In this document: positions 27,196 through 36,545 of the stretch, piece by piece | Layout of the letters: every line of letters begins with the position of its first letter | How positions within the stretch are numbered: the stretch's first letter is position 1 | DNA from: Methylacidiphilum infernorum V4 | GTDB lineage: Bacteria > Verrucomicrobiota > Verrucomicrobiia > Methylacidiphilales > Methylacidiphilaceae | Assembly: GCF_000019665.1 (NCBI RefSeq) | Contig: NC_010794.1 | Span: 1,302,001 to 1,366,000, forward strand | Length of the DNA: 64,000 bases | Direction of reading: 5' to 3' | Made by a program: the position numbers and the translations under genes | The notes under the pieces: generated by a model | What the model was told of the DNA's origin: nothing | What the model saw: the letters and a program-made list of their open reading frames with translations, nothing else | Databases searched by the model: none

Positions 27196-28101
27196 TTAAA
27201 CGATCGATCGCTCTACCAAAAAATGCATCAGTTTTGGGAATAGAGGGGTTCCTAACAGGAAAGAACACCTTGAAAACTTACCGGGGAAAAGACTTTTCCA
27301 ATAATTGTCTTTTTCTAACCTCCATTTTTGTTGCCTTTTTTTGATATCGGGATGAGCTGTATCGACTTTGACAACCCTTCCCGATATCGGGTCAAAAGCT
27401 AAAAAGCTTTCTTTTTGAGGCAAGGCATATTCCCATGGGTCTTCAACTCGAAACCCCAGGATTTCAAAACGCGAAGAGAGGGCGATCCATTCTCGGCAGA
27501 TGGGTCGCGACGGAAAGTCTCCAAGCCAGAACATAACCGTATTTCGGGGCAAAGTTTTCAATAAAAAAGACCATGGAATAGTGAGCTGTTTTAGAGGCCA
27601 TAACGAAGGAGGATCCATTGCAAACAATTTTATCATGCTCGATAGAATTTGTTTTCTTCCTTTTACGGGAGGAATGAAAGAATGACCTCCGGGATATACG
27701 TAAACGATGCAAAGTCTATGGTATAATCCTGTAGCCAAGATCGACAAATAACCGGCAATTTCCATTACCGCATCCCTTTTTGTTAGAGTCCCCGAACCAA
27801 ACAAAAGCGAGGGGCTATCTTCTACAATAAGGGTCAAAATCAATTCTCTTTCTTCGACGAACTTTTTCCTATAAAGAGCACCTAGCCTAGCCGTAACATT
27901 CCAGTCAATATCCCTTATATCATCCCCAAACTCGTAAGCGACTACCTGATCAAATTCTTTACCTTTGCCTTTAAATACCGATCGATATTCTCCAAAAAAA
28001 AGATTGGTAGAAGACCTTTTAACCGTCCATTCGACGCGGTGGAGAAGCCTCATTGCTTCTTTGATCTTCTCTTTTGAAAAAACATAGTGCTTTAGTTGCA
28101 T
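27196..28101 (-). CDS. DUF58 protein
   Basis: A 301-residue protein with the DUF58 signature around residues 50-75 (FKGKGKEFDQVVAYEFGDDIRDIDWNVTARLG), followed by a vWA-like fold (LTLIVEDSPSLLFGS). No membrane segment is apparent, unlike some relatives. It overlaps the moxR-type gene by 10 bases and is followed 12 bases later by the vWA gene, so the three are almost certainly co-transcribed. Biochemical function of the family is not established. Confidence 0.9.
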   Translation of the reverse strand: MQLKHYVFSKEKIKEAMRLLHRVEWTVKRSSTNLFFGEYRSVFKGKGKEFDQVVAYEFGDDIRDIDWNVTARLGALYRKKFVEERELILTLIVEDSPSLLFGSGTLTKRDAVMEIAGYLSILATGLYHRLCIVYVYPGGHSFIPPVKGRKQILSSMIKLFAMDPPSLWPLKQLTIPWSFLLKTLPRNTVMFWLGDFPSRPICREWIALSSRFEILGFRVEDPWEYALPQKESFLAFDPISGRVVKVDTAHPDIKKRQQKWRLEKDNYWKSLFPGKFSRCSFLLGTPLFPKLMHFLVERSIV

Positions 28102-29072
28102 TCTTCGACATTTTCAGTGGGGATAGAAGTATTTTTGAGGATTTCTCCAAGTATATCTTCAACCGTTTTCCCTTCAGCTTCAGACTCATAGCTCAAGCCC
28201 ACCCGGTGTCTTAAGCAGTCCATGTAGACTTCCTGGATGAATTGGGGACTGAGGAAGTCCGATCCCCTGATCCAGGCAAGGGCGCGGCTCGCTTGAAAGA
28301 GAGCTAATGAAGCCCGCGGAGAAGCTCCATAACTGAGCTTTTGCATTCCACCCGCTTGAATCCCGGCAAGTTCCCTGGTTTCTCTGACAAGGGCTAGGAT
28401 ATAACATTCGGTAATAGGGCTAACAAAAATCTTATCGATCTGCTTGCGCAGCTCGCGGATTTCTTCGGGAGAAGAAACCGGACTGACCAGCGGTTCTTCG
28501 GTGAGTTTTCCCCACAGCTTAAGCATTTTTCTTTCCTCTTCTTCCGATGGATAGTTTATAATGACTTTAAACAAGAAGCGGTCGGATTGAGCTTCGGGCA
28601 AAGGATAGGTGCCCTCCTGTTCGATGGGATTCTGGGTTGCCATGACTACAAAAGGATCGGGGAGCTTGTGTGAGGTTCCACCAATGGTTACCTGCTTTTC
28701 TTGCATGGCTTCAAGTAAGGCGCTTTGAACTTTGGCTGGAGCCCTATTGATCTCATCCGCCAAAACAATATTAGCGAAAATGGGACCAAGATGGGGGAAA
28801 AACCTGCCTTCTTTAGGTTGGAAGATCATCGTTCCTACGACGTCACTCGGAAGAAGATCAGGGGTAAATTGAATTCGCTCAAATTTAAGCCCTACGGCCT
28901 TAGCTATGGTTTTGACAAGCAGGGTTTTCGCTAACCCAGGCATACCTTCAATCAAGACATGTCCACCGGTCAGCAAACCAATGAGTAACCTTTCAATGAT
29001 GGTTTGCTGTCCAATAACCGCTTTTTTTATTTCCGACAAAACCCTTTCTGCCCATTCTTGTCCTCGTGTCAT
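28092..29072 (-). CDS. MoxR-family AAA+ ATPase
   Basis: A 326-residue AAA+ ATPase. Walker A-like loop LIEGMPGLAKTLLVKTIAK (~37-55); Walker B/DE in NIVLADEINRAPAKVQSALLEAM (~100-120); sensor FVVMATQNPIEQEGTYPLPEAQSDRF (~145-170); and a C-terminal lid with YGASPRASLAL. MoxR ATPases help mature or activate partner proteins. Here the partners should be the DUF58 and vWA proteins encoded directly downstream. Confidence 0.93.
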   Translation of the reverse strand: MTRGQEWAERVLSEIKKAVIGQQTIIERLLIGLLTGGHVLIEGMPGLAKTLLVKTIAKAVGLKFERIQFTPDLLPSDVVGTMIFQPKEGRFFPHLGPIFANIVLADEINRAPAKVQSALLEAMQEKQVTIGGTSHKLPDPFVVMATQNPIEQEGTYPLPEAQSDRFLFKVIINYPSEEEERKMLKLWGKLTEEPLVSPVSSPEEIRELRKQIDKIFVSPITECYILALVRETRELAGIQAGGMQKLSYGASPRASLALFQASRALAWIRGSDFLSPQFIQEVYMDCLRHRVGLSYESEAEGKTVEDILGEILKNTSIPTENVEECN

Positions 29073-29212
29073 ACCGTTTAACTAACTTAGCGGACAATGC
29101 TGCTCCAATCAAAAGAGTTTTTGGAGTCCGGTTCATAAAACGGAATGAATAGAAAATTAATCCAATACCCGAAGAACTCTCTCATATTTTTCATAGAAAG
29201 TGGCTTAAAAAT

Positions 29213-29220
29213 GCTATACT
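29213..29220 (+). promoter_or_regulatory. Possible extended -10 promoter for ctaA-ctaB
   Basis: TGCTATACT has the TGn extended element plus a 5-of-6 match to TATAAT, about 80 bases upstream of the ctaA start in a 227-base gap between divergent genes. No good -35 is visible, which is acceptable for an extended -10. Confidence 0.35.
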
Positions 29221-29299
29221 AGAAATAGGAGTCTTAATTAAGAAAAGTTCCGGGAAAAAAAGAAATGCAATCAACTCTTTTCTAGGACATTAAAATAGG

Positions 29300-30355
29300 A
29301 TGGATGATGTGAAAAAGAGTATTATTAATGTGTTTTCAGCGATCCTTACTTTTTTTGTTCTTTTACTTATTACCGTCGGAGCGATTGTTACTACGACCAA
29401 TTCAGGAATGGCTGTGCCCGATTGGCCTACAACGTTTGGCTACAATATGTTCAGCTTTCCTTTTTCTCGTTGGATTGGAGGAGTTTTTTACGAGCATAGC
29501 CATAGGCTTGTTGCCTCGGCCGTTGGTTTTATGACTATTATTTTATTTTTACTGCTCCTGTTTAAAGAAAAAAGAACTTGGATCAAGCTTCTAGGAAGCT
29601 TTGCCCTCCTCCTTGTTGTTTTCCAAGGAATACTCGGAGGATTAAGGGTAGTCTGGATGAAGGACCAGATTGGCATTATCCATGCAGCCCTGGCCCAGGC
29701 TTTCTTAGTTCTTGTAGGGATTATATGGCTTGCTACTTCAAGATACTGGGCCTCGGAGAAAATTGATCCCACAGCTCACGAAGACTCTCAGGGCAAAACC
29801 GCTTCTCTGTTATTTCTGTCTCTTTCGCTTATCGTTTATATCCAGCTTTTGCTTGGAGCAGCCATGCGGCATGCCCATCTTGGACTTTCGATAACCGATT
29901 TTCCATTGGCTTATGGTCAAGTTTTTCCTCATATTACTCCCGAAGAACTTTTAAAGATCAATGCAAAAAGAGAAACCCTAGGTCTTCCCCCTACAACTAT
30001 CTCTCAAATTCATCTTCAGCTCGCCCATCGCTTTACCGCATTAATCATTTTTTTGCTTACCGTCTTTTCATTTTTCACACTCAAAAAGAAGGAAAAATCC
30101 GGTTTTATCCTCTTTATGGCTAGACTGTTACACATGCTTGTAGTCTTGCAGATAACACTGGGGGCTTTTGTTATTTGGACCGGTAAAGAAAATCTCGTTA
30201 CTACAGCCCACGTCGTCGTTGGAGCTCTTATACTCCTGTTATCTTCTCTTGTGACAACCTTGATTTACAGAAGACAATGGATCATCCAAGCAAAGCATAA
30301 AGAATTAACCATCCCTTTCTATCCCACCGCCTATCCAGATCATAAAAACGAATAA
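29300..30355 (+). CDS. ctaA: Heme A synthase (COX15/CtaA family)
   Basis: A polytopic membrane protein of 351 residues with about eight hydrophobic segments, which oxidises the methyl group of heme O to form heme A. Family motifs are the N-terminal GAIVTTTNSGMAVPDWPTTFG, the His motif YEHSHRLVAS, GGLRVVW, and in the second half QIHLQLAHRFTALIIF and TTAHVVVGA. These contain the conserved histidines that hold heme. The presence of CtaA predicts an aa3-type (or other heme A) oxidase elsewhere in the genome. It is followed directly by ctaB. Confidence 0.93.
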   Translation: MDDVKKSIINVFSAILTFFVLLLITVGAIVTTTNSGMAVPDWPTTFGYNMFSFPFSRWIGGVFYEHSHRLVASAVGFMTIILFLLLLFKEKRTWIKLLGSFALLLVVFQGILGGLRVVWMKDQIGIIHAALAQAFLVLVGIIWLATSRYWASEKIDPTAHEDSQGKTASLLFLSLSLIVYIQLLLGAAMRHAHLGLSITDFPLAYGQVFPHITPEELLKINAKRETLGLPPTTISQIHLQLAHRFTALIIFLLTVFSFFTLKKKEKSGFILFMARLLHMLVVLQITLGAFVIWTGKENLVTTAHVVVGALILLLSSLVTTLIYRRQWIIQAKHKELTIPFYPTAYPDHKNE

Positions 30356-30376
30356 CGATTGTCATTAACCGTTGTT

Positions 30377-31333
30377 ATGAATATCCCCAAGATTAACAAT
30401 CCAGAAAGATTTCCCGGGAAAAGAGAAAATACATCCGCCTCTTTGCCTGCTCTCCAACCCCGTTCTCATACCCTGCTCAAAGATATCGCTCAATTGATCA
30501 AGTTTCGACTTACTCTATTGGTTCTTACCACTACTTTTTTTGGCTTTGTACTGGGCGCATCTGGACCATTGGATCTTGTAAAAGCGATCCATGTCCTAGT
30601 AGGGACGGCCCTTTTAGCTGCTTCAGCGGCTGTGCTCAATGAAGTACTCGAAAGTAGGCAAGATAGTCAAATGTCAAGGACAAAAGACAGACCCCTACCC
30701 GCTCACCGGTTTGATGCCATTGAAGCGGCCATAATAGCCATCATTGGAGCGGTTATCGGTTTTCTTTACCTTTGGAATTTTTCTAATCTCGTCGCCGCTT
30801 TTATTGCCCTTTTCAGTCTTGTAAGCTATGTATGCATCTACACGCCACTCAAACGCATTAGCCCTTGGAATACATGGATTGGGGCGGTATCTGGAGCTCT
30901 TCCCCCGGTCATTGGCTATGCTGCACAAAATGAGAATTTAGTGCACTCCACCCCACTTTTTCTCTTTTCCATCCTTTTTTTCTGGCAGATGCCCCATTTT
31001 TACGCGATCGCTTGGATTTATAAGAACGATTACAAAAAAGCGGGCTTTAAAATGCTTGTCGTCGTCGATTCTACGGGAAAAAAGTTAACCTCTCAAAGTC
31101 TTCTTTTTTCCTTCTTATTGCTTCCGATTTCCACGATACCCTATTTTACAGGGCACGCTGGAGTAGTTTATCTTGGTGGATCACTCGCTTTGGGACTTGT
31201 ATTCCTTGGCTCTGCTTTTCTACTCCATCTTCACCGGGATTTAAAGTCGGCAAGATTACTTTTCTTTTCTTCCATCGCCTATCTTCCTTTACTCTTTACT
31301 CTTTTGGCCCTCTGCTGGAAAAACAATACCTAG
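30377..31333 (+). CDS. ctaB: Protoheme IX farnesyltransferase (heme O synthase)
   Basis: A UbiA-family membrane enzyme attaching farnesyl to heme B, giving the heme O used by CtaA. It has about nine hydrophobic segments. The first Asp-rich motif region is NEVLESRQDSQMSRTKDRPLPAHR, and the second cytoplasmic motif is IYKNDYKKAGFKML. The start is set at ATG 30377; a TTG at 30359 would add 6 residues. Neither has a strong ribosome site. Length 318 is slightly long because of an N-terminal extension of ~40 residues before the first membrane segment. Confidence 0.94.
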   Translation: MNIPKINNPERFPGKRENTSASLPALQPRSHTLLKDIAQLIKFRLTLLVLTTTFFGFVLGASGPLDLVKAIHVLVGTALLAASAAVLNEVLESRQDSQMSRTKDRPLPAHRFDAIEAAIIAIIGAVIGFLYLWNFSNLVAAFIALFSLVSYVCIYTPLKRISPWNTWIGAVSGALPPVIGYAAQNENLVHSTPLFLFSILFFWQMPHFYAIAWIYKNDYKKAGFKMLVVVDSTGKKLTSQSLLFSFLLLPISTIPYFTGHAGVVYLGGSLALGLVFLGSAFLLHLHRDLKSARLLFFSSIAYLPLLFTLLALCWKNNT

Positions 31334-31376
31334 TGCTGGGTGCGCCAGTATCTGCTCCTCACGATAAACTTCCCTT

Positions 31377-32759
31377 TCAAGGCTTTAACGCTAAAGCCTC
31401 TTCAGGTTTTTCATCCCCATCTTTCTTAGTTTTCAATACCAGCTCCATTTTCTGGAAATCGAAAGTCACGACGAAAGATTTGAAAAAACCATTTCCTACT
31501 ATTGCCCCTATTGGAAACCCCTGCTTGTGATCGATTGATGGAGGAAAATCGTAGTTCTTTCCTATGCTCGCTGCAACATTCTCCATAATCATATTTCCAA
31601 TCTGGATCTTCGGTACGACCGCATAAACAGAAGGATATCTTGCTCCCCGCCGTTGCCCAATAATCCAACCCCCGTAACGGGCTAAATGATATTTATGAAT
31701 CATCCCCTCTGAAACGGTAAAAGTCCTGCCCACGTCCAAGCTATCCACGAGGAAAAAATTTCCTCCCTCCCCGTTGATCTTTCCTTCAATGACGATCTGC
31801 CCGCCCGGGGTCAAGTAAAAGGGAACCTTTGCCAGGACATCTTCCTCTTTATCCCCCTTCTTGGAATATTCTAAAAGAGCATTTTCTCTTTTTCTTAGAA
31901 AAAGCTCCTTTCGGGGATAATCGATGGTTATGATAAACTGGCTCATCCAATCGGTTCCCAACACCCCATTGACTACCTGGGGAACGTGCTGTGGAAAAAG
32001 ATAGGTCCCCTTCCACCGGGCAAGCAAAACAGGCATGTTTTCTATTTTCATGTTGGCTATTTTCATCGTGCTCACAATTCCAGTTCTTGCTCGGATCGAC
32101 CATTTTCCGGCAAAATTAAACCAAAATTGCAGGGCTATGACATCCAGTAGCCTAATATGCTCCAATTTCTTATAGAGATCTCTATCTAGGGCAGAAAAGG
32201 TGGCCCGCGTGTCCAAAAAGAGGGGGACTGTTTTCCTACAGATCGTCGTAGGAATGATAACATAAGGATAGCTCTCATTGAGCTTGACCGAAACAAAATC
32301 TTCGTGGATTTTGAAAGCCTTGGGCTCTAACTGTTCCAAGAGATTCGCCGTCCATTGTTCGCCGATTTCTCTTAGCAGGCCAGCCGCAGCTTCTAAATTT
32401 CCCTCCCTATAATAACAGATGGCCAACAGCCTTTTCATTTCTGTATCGCTGGGATGAAACTGAAGACCTTTCAGAAGAGAATACCGGGCTTTTTCCAGGT
32501 GATTTTTCATCAAGGTAATCCATCCAAGGATTTTCCATGCCCTCCAATTCTGCGGATCCTGTGACGACTCCTCTTGGGCCAAGCGAAGAGCTTCTTCAAT
32601 TTTTCCCTCATGGAAAAGCCTGGCGCTGTCTGCTCCCCTCTCAAGACCGGGGAACGGACTTGAAAAGCCCAGGGATAAAAAAGAGAAAATGAAAACAAAA
32701 ACCAGTCGATATAACTGCCTGCTTCGGATGCCACTTCTGAAAATAAGATCGCTTTTCAA
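31377..32759 (-). CDS. Secreted TPR protein with two degenerate aspartic-protease-like domains
   Basis: A 460-residue protein with a signal peptide (basic start, then LVFVFIFSFLSLGFS), about two TPR-like helical pairs (~45-140), and two copies of a retropepsin-like fold. The first copy has PLFLDTRATFSALD (183-185 DTR) and GVLGTDWMSQFIITIDY. The second has NFFLVDSLDVGRTFTV (339-341 DSL) and AIVGNGFFKSFVVTFDF. Active family members need D-T/S-G. Here the glycine is Arg in one copy and Leu in the other, so catalysis is doubtful and a binding role is possible. It is convergent with ctaB. Confidence 0.75.
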   Translation of the reverse strand: MKSDLIFRSGIRSRQLYRLVFVFIFSFLSLGFSSPFPGLERGADSARLFHEGKIEEALRLAQEESSQDPQNWRAWKILGWITLMKNHLEKARYSLLKGLQFHPSDTEMKRLLAICYYREGNLEAAAGLLREIGEQWTANLLEQLEPKAFKIHEDFVSVKLNESYPYVIIPTTICRKTVPLFLDTRATFSALDRDLYKKLEHIRLLDVIALQFWFNFAGKWSIRARTGIVSTMKIANMKIENMPVLLARWKGTYLFPQHVPQVVNGVLGTDWMSQFIITIDYPRKELFLRKRENALLEYSKKGDKEEDVLAKVPFYLTPGGQIVIEGKINGEGGNFFLVDSLDVGRTFTVSEGMIHKYHLARYGGWIIGQRRGARYPSVYAVVPKIQIGNMIMENVAASIGKNYDFPPSIDHKQGFPIGAIVGNGFFKSFVVTFDFQKMELVLKTKKDGDEKPEEALALKP

Positions 32760-32796
32760 AGGCTAAATAATGTTTATTTTTTTTGCTTTATAATCT

Positions 32797-33801
32797 TCAA
32801 AAAAGCAAATGAAACTTCATGACAAAAGCATTCGAATATTCTTCTTCCACTGTTTTTTTATTGATGGCGATTTGGTAACCAAACCCAAAATAAAGCTTCC
32901 AGTCATCTTTAAATCGAAATCTGCCGATCAACACTTCTGGAGTAATAAAAAGACCGGGAGCCCCGACAAAAACAAGCTGATCAATGCTCGAGGTGGAGTT
33001 AATCTCGATCGTGGGAACCACGACACCGATTTTGTACTGCAAGGCGATATTGTAGAAATAGGGAATTCCAAATTGCTTATTGGCTCCATCAGCCCATTGG
33101 GTTCCTAAATTAACCATGAAATCGAAGTTTCCCCAGCCTTTTCCAAAAAGAACAATAGGATCCCATATCCAGTGGGCCGGGTAATCGGGAAGGGTTTGTC
33201 CCAATGGAGAATGGGCGGCAAGCATAACCGAAAAGACATAGTTTTTTTGGCCCTCGGGGGAGGACATAATCCTATTTTTAATTAAAAAGCTTTCTCCAAG
33301 AAAACCATCCAGTCTTCCTTGGGTTGGGTAATAAACATATTGAGGAAGGGAAAAAGCAAACTCAAGCGTGGGCCCAACAATCAAGTTCACTCCTTTATCC
33401 GCCCCCACATTCCACTTTTTATTCCCACTAGGTAATGTTTCATCATAGACATCGTAGCGGATGCGCTGCTCAAGTCGTGGAGTCTCCGTAACAAGCGGAG
33501 TAAGCCAACGGGTTTGTCGGTTTCTTGTTTCTTCGGTCATTTTTCTCCATTTTCCAAGCCACCCCTTTCCTGCATCCGCTTCATTCATCGTTTCGACTAT
33601 ATCCTGTACGGCTACTTCCTCCCCCGGCCAAAAAACGGTATCGGCTTGTGCTCCCATGATAAAAAAAAAGCTTAAAAGAAGAATGAACCAGGAAAAAAGG
33701 ACAAAAAAGAGGGAAAAATACAAAAAGGCCCCAAAAAAACCTTTTATCTTTTCAAAAGGAATTAAAAAATAAAAAAAATGGAGAAGATAGAAAACTGGCA
33801 C
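32797..33801 (-). CDS. Putative outer-membrane beta-barrel protein
   Basis: A 334-residue protein. The N-terminal ~50 residues are strongly hydrophobic and end FIMGAQADT, like a long signal peptide cleaved after AQA. The mature part alternates short aromatic strands typical of barrels (LIVGPTLEFAFSLPQYVYYP, NFDFMVNLGTQWA, KLYFGFGYQIAINK) and ends in Phe (FVMKFHLLF), the classic outer-membrane insertion signal. It resembles the broad group of putative porins/transporters, but I do not recognise a specific family. The true start may be inside the hydrophobic stretch. It lies 37 bases upstream of the TPR/protease-like gene. Confidence 0.6.
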   Translation of the reverse strand: MPVFYLLHFFYFLIPFEKIKGFFGAFLYFSLFFVLFSWFILLLSFFFIMGAQADTVFWPGEEVAVQDIVETMNEADAGKGWLGKWRKMTEETRNRQTRWLTPLVTETPRLEQRIRYDVYDETLPSGNKKWNVGADKGVNLIVGPTLEFAFSLPQYVYYPTQGRLDGFLGESFLIKNRIMSSPEGQKNYVFSVMLAAHSPLGQTLPDYPAHWIWDPIVLFGKGWGNFDFMVNLGTQWADGANKQFGIPYFYNIALQYKIGVVVPTIEINSTSSIDQLVFVGAPGLFITPEVLIGRFRFKDDWKLYFGFGYQIAINKKTVEEEYSNAFVMKFHLLF

Positions 33802-34088
33802 TTGTTTCTCTAGGATTATTATTACAAAGGATAATATGCTTTTATAACCTTTAAATCTTTCCTTGAAAAAAAAGTTTTATTTAAATCCTCTTCTTCTCTT
33901 AGGTTTTTTCTGGGGATTCGACTTTGAATGATTAAAAAAGCATTCCTGGATTAATTCCATGGGTCAAATCTTCTTTTTTTTCTCTTTAAAACAAAAGAAT
34001 ACCCAAGGTCAGCATTGAAAAACAGCCCCTATCTGTGGGCCCGTCTTTTTTCCCTATCTTCGTTTAACGGCCTAATGCAAAAGCTTGC
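33802..34088. other. Intergenic region, 287 bases
   Basis: The region is AT-rich and lies between the barrel-protein gene and the hydrolase gene, both on the minus strand. A weak hairpin (GCCC...GGGC followed by TGTTTTT on the minus strand, near 34020-34045) could end the hydrolase transcript. The part next to 33801 should hold the barrel-gene promoter, but no clear -35/-10 pair is seen. Confidence 0.3.
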
Positions 34089-34637
34089 TTAGGTTTTCCA
34101 TCTTTCTCTAAGGGATTGAGAGGTGGTCAGTTCAGCCCCATAAAACTTGTGAAGATATTCCAGTGCACTTTCATGTTCCTGGGTACTAAAAGCACAGACG
34201 CAATCTACAGGAATTACAATAGGATAATTCAAAAAAAAGGCATCTGCTGCGGTATGCCTTATACAGAGATGGGTATGAAGACCGACCAATATGAGGCAAT
34301 CGATTTTTAAAGATCTTAAGATCAAGTCTAGGCCCGTTTCCCTAAATCCACTATAAGTTCTTTTCTCTAGAACAATATCTCCCGGCAAAGGGGCTAGTTC
34401 CTTGATCACCGAAGCTCCTTCGGATCCTTTCATGGCATGTTCTCCCCAGATGGCAATTTCTGGATCATGGGGAAAATGGGCGTCACCGACGTAAATCACT
34501 GGCTTCTGCATTGAACGGGCCATGGAGGTTAAATCTCTTATCGGGTCAATAATCTTTAAAGCTTCCCTTGCCGCAAGCTTGCCCCGAACAAAATCTTCAA
34601 GCATGTCTACAACAACTACACATGGGCTTTCCCACAT
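34089..34637 (-). CDS. Isochorismatase-family cysteine hydrolase (nicotinamidase-like)
   Basis: A 182-residue cytoplasmic hydrolase. The catalytic triad is visible: Asp in VVVDMLEDFV (~11), Lys in VLEKRTYSGF, and Cys in GLHTHLCIRHTA (~130). The cis-peptide region is LVGLHTHLCI. Members hydrolyse nicotinamide, isochorismate or N-carbamoyl compounds. Nicotinamidase is a reasonable guess, but the usual metal-binding motif DxH is not clear (YVGDAHFPHD may supply it). It lies 31 bases after typA on the same strand. Confidence 0.85.
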   Translation of the reverse strand: MWESPCVVVVDMLEDFVRGKLAAREALKIIDPIRDLTSMARSMQKPVIYVGDAHFPHDPEIAIWGEHAMKGSEGASVIKELAPLPGDIVLEKRTYSGFRETGLDLILRSLKIDCLILVGLHTHLCIRHTAADAFFLNYPIVIPVDCVCAFSTQEHESALEYLHKFYGAELTTSQSLRERWKT

Positions 34638-34668
34638 GGATTTATACTCCTTTATAAAAAGTCATTTT

Positions 34669-36501
34669 TTAGGAACCAACTTTAAGGGATGCTTTTTTGC
34701 GTTCATGGGCATCCAGTATTTTTTTCCGAATCCGGATCTTAGTAGGAGTCACTTCAACAAGCTCATCACCGTCAATAAATTCGATCGCCTCCTCAAGCCT
34801 AAATCTTCTCGGGGGCTCAAGCCCGATGGCTTTCCCTTCACCTTGGGAACGAATATTTGTCAGATGTTTTGCCTTGCAGGGATTGACGAGAAGGTCATCC
34901 GGCCGCTTATTTTCTCCAACAACCATCCCCTCGTAAACTTCCTCACCCGGACCGATGAAAAGTACTCCTCTTTGCTGGAGATTTTCCAAAGCATAGGTCG
35001 TGGCCACTCCCCTTTCCATCGAAACAAGGACCCCGCTTTCTCTTATTTCTACTTCTCCCTGCTTGGGTCCATATTCATAAAAAAGATGACTGCAGTAACC
35101 CTCTGCCCGAGTCAAATTGATAAATTCTGACTCAAAGCCGATCAATCCTCGAGTAGGAATTAAACACTCGATAAACACCCTACTTTGACTGTTCCTCATC
35201 AGACGAATATTGCCGGCTCTTTTAGAAAGCATCTCCATTACCGCCCCTAAATTCTCCTGGGGAATATCCACTGAAAGGATCTCAAAAGGCTCATAAATAA
35301 TGCCTGAGGGATCCTCTTTATAGATAACTTCCGGTCTACTCACCATCAGCTCGAATCCTTCCCTGCGCATCTGTTCAACCAGCACGGCAATCTGCATCAT
35401 TCCCCTGCCACAAACTTCAAAAGTTCCCGGGATATCCGTTTCCTGAACGCTCAGTCCAACGTTGGTTCTTGCCTCTTTTTGAAGCCTTCCATAGATATGT
35501 CTTGCAGTTAAAAACTTCCCCTCCCTCCCGGCTAAAGGAGAATCGTTAACGACAATCCTCATCCTGACTGTAGGAGGATCTATTTCTATCCTGGGCAGGG
35601 GAACAATCGTTTCTGAATCCGACAAGGTATCCCCTATGTATACCTCTTCCAATCCGGCTATACCCACAATATCTCCAGCCGAAGCTTCATCGAGCTCTAC
35701 TCTCTCCAGGCCTTTGAAACCCAGAATCGCCGTAACATTGCCGCGAACGATTTGAGCCGATTTTTGATGACAAAATAGAGGAGAACCGACCTTAATTTTA
35801 CCTGAAAATATTTTCCCTATGGCTATTCTGCCCAGATAATCACTGTAGTCCAAGTTCGCAACCAAAAGTTTGAATGCCGGGTCAGGATAAACAGTTGGAG
35901 CAGGAATATGGGTAACAATCGCTTCGAAAAGAAGGCTAAAACCGTTTCGTTTGTCTTCATCGGTAATTTCTTTTTTCCACTCCTTCAGGGCAATCCCTTC
36001 TTTGGCTGACACATATAATACCGGAAAATCCAGTTGCTTGTCCGAAGCTTCCAATTCCAGAAATAGTTCGAATATCTGGTCTAATACCTGGATGGGTTGG
36101 GCATTCGCCCTGTCTATTTTATTAATTAGAACAAGCGGGGTGAGATCTCGGGCTATCGCCTTTTTTAAAACGAATTTAGTCTGGGCCTGGGGCCCCTCAA
36201 CCGAATCAACAAGCAACAACACCCCATCCACCATTCCAAGACTCCTCTCTACCTCGCTTCCAAAATCCGCATGACCCGGTGTATCCACAATATTGATCTT
36301 GTAGTCTTTATACTGGAAAGAAGCATTTTTAGCTTTTATGGTTATTCCCTTTTCCTTTTCAAGATCAAGGCTATCCATTATTCTCTCGGCAAGCTGTTGG
36401 TTCTGCCTAAAGGCACCAGACTGTTTCAAAAGCTGGTCCACTAAAGTCGTCTTTCCATGATCGACATGGGCGATAATGGCTATATTTCTCATTTTTTTCA
36501 T
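34669..36501 (-). CDS. typA: Ribosome-associated GTPase TypA/BipA
   Basis: A 610-residue translational GTPase. G1 AHVDHGKTTLVDQLL, G3 DTPGHADFG and G4 NKIDR are intact. Domain II (~200-300), an EF-G-like domain III/V with VCGRGMMQIAVLVEQMRREGFEL, and the TypA-specific C-terminal domain (LTNIRSQGEGKAIGLEPPRRF) follow in order. TypA assists 50S assembly and stress adaptation. Full length, with no anomalies. Confidence 0.97.
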   Translation of the reverse strand: MKKMRNIAIIAHVDHGKTTLVDQLLKQSGAFRQNQQLAERIMDSLDLEKEKGITIKAKNASFQYKDYKINIVDTPGHADFGSEVERSLGMVDGVLLLVDSVEGPQAQTKFVLKKAIARDLTPLVLINKIDRANAQPIQVLDQIFELFLELEASDKQLDFPVLYVSAKEGIALKEWKKEITDEDKRNGFSLLFEAIVTHIPAPTVYPDPAFKLLVANLDYSDYLGRIAIGKIFSGKIKVGSPLFCHQKSAQIVRGNVTAILGFKGLERVELDEASAGDIVGIAGLEEVYIGDTLSDSETIVPLPRIEIDPPTVRMRIVVNDSPLAGREGKFLTARHIYGRLQKEARTNVGLSVQETDIPGTFEVCGRGMMQIAVLVEQMRREGFELMVSRPEVIYKEDPSGIIYEPFEILSVDIPQENLGAVMEMLSKRAGNIRLMRNSQSRVFIECLIPTRGLIGFESEFINLTRAEGYCSHLFYEYGPKQGEVEIRESGVLVSMERGVATTYALENLQQRGVLFIGPGEEVYEGMVVGENKRPDDLLVNPCKAKHLTNIRSQGEGKAIGLEPPRRFRLEEAIEFIDGDELVEVTPTKIRIRKKILDAHERKKASLKVGS

Positions 36502-36545
36502 ATCTACTTAGCAATGTAATAATAAACTCTCTCTCCTTTCTTTCT

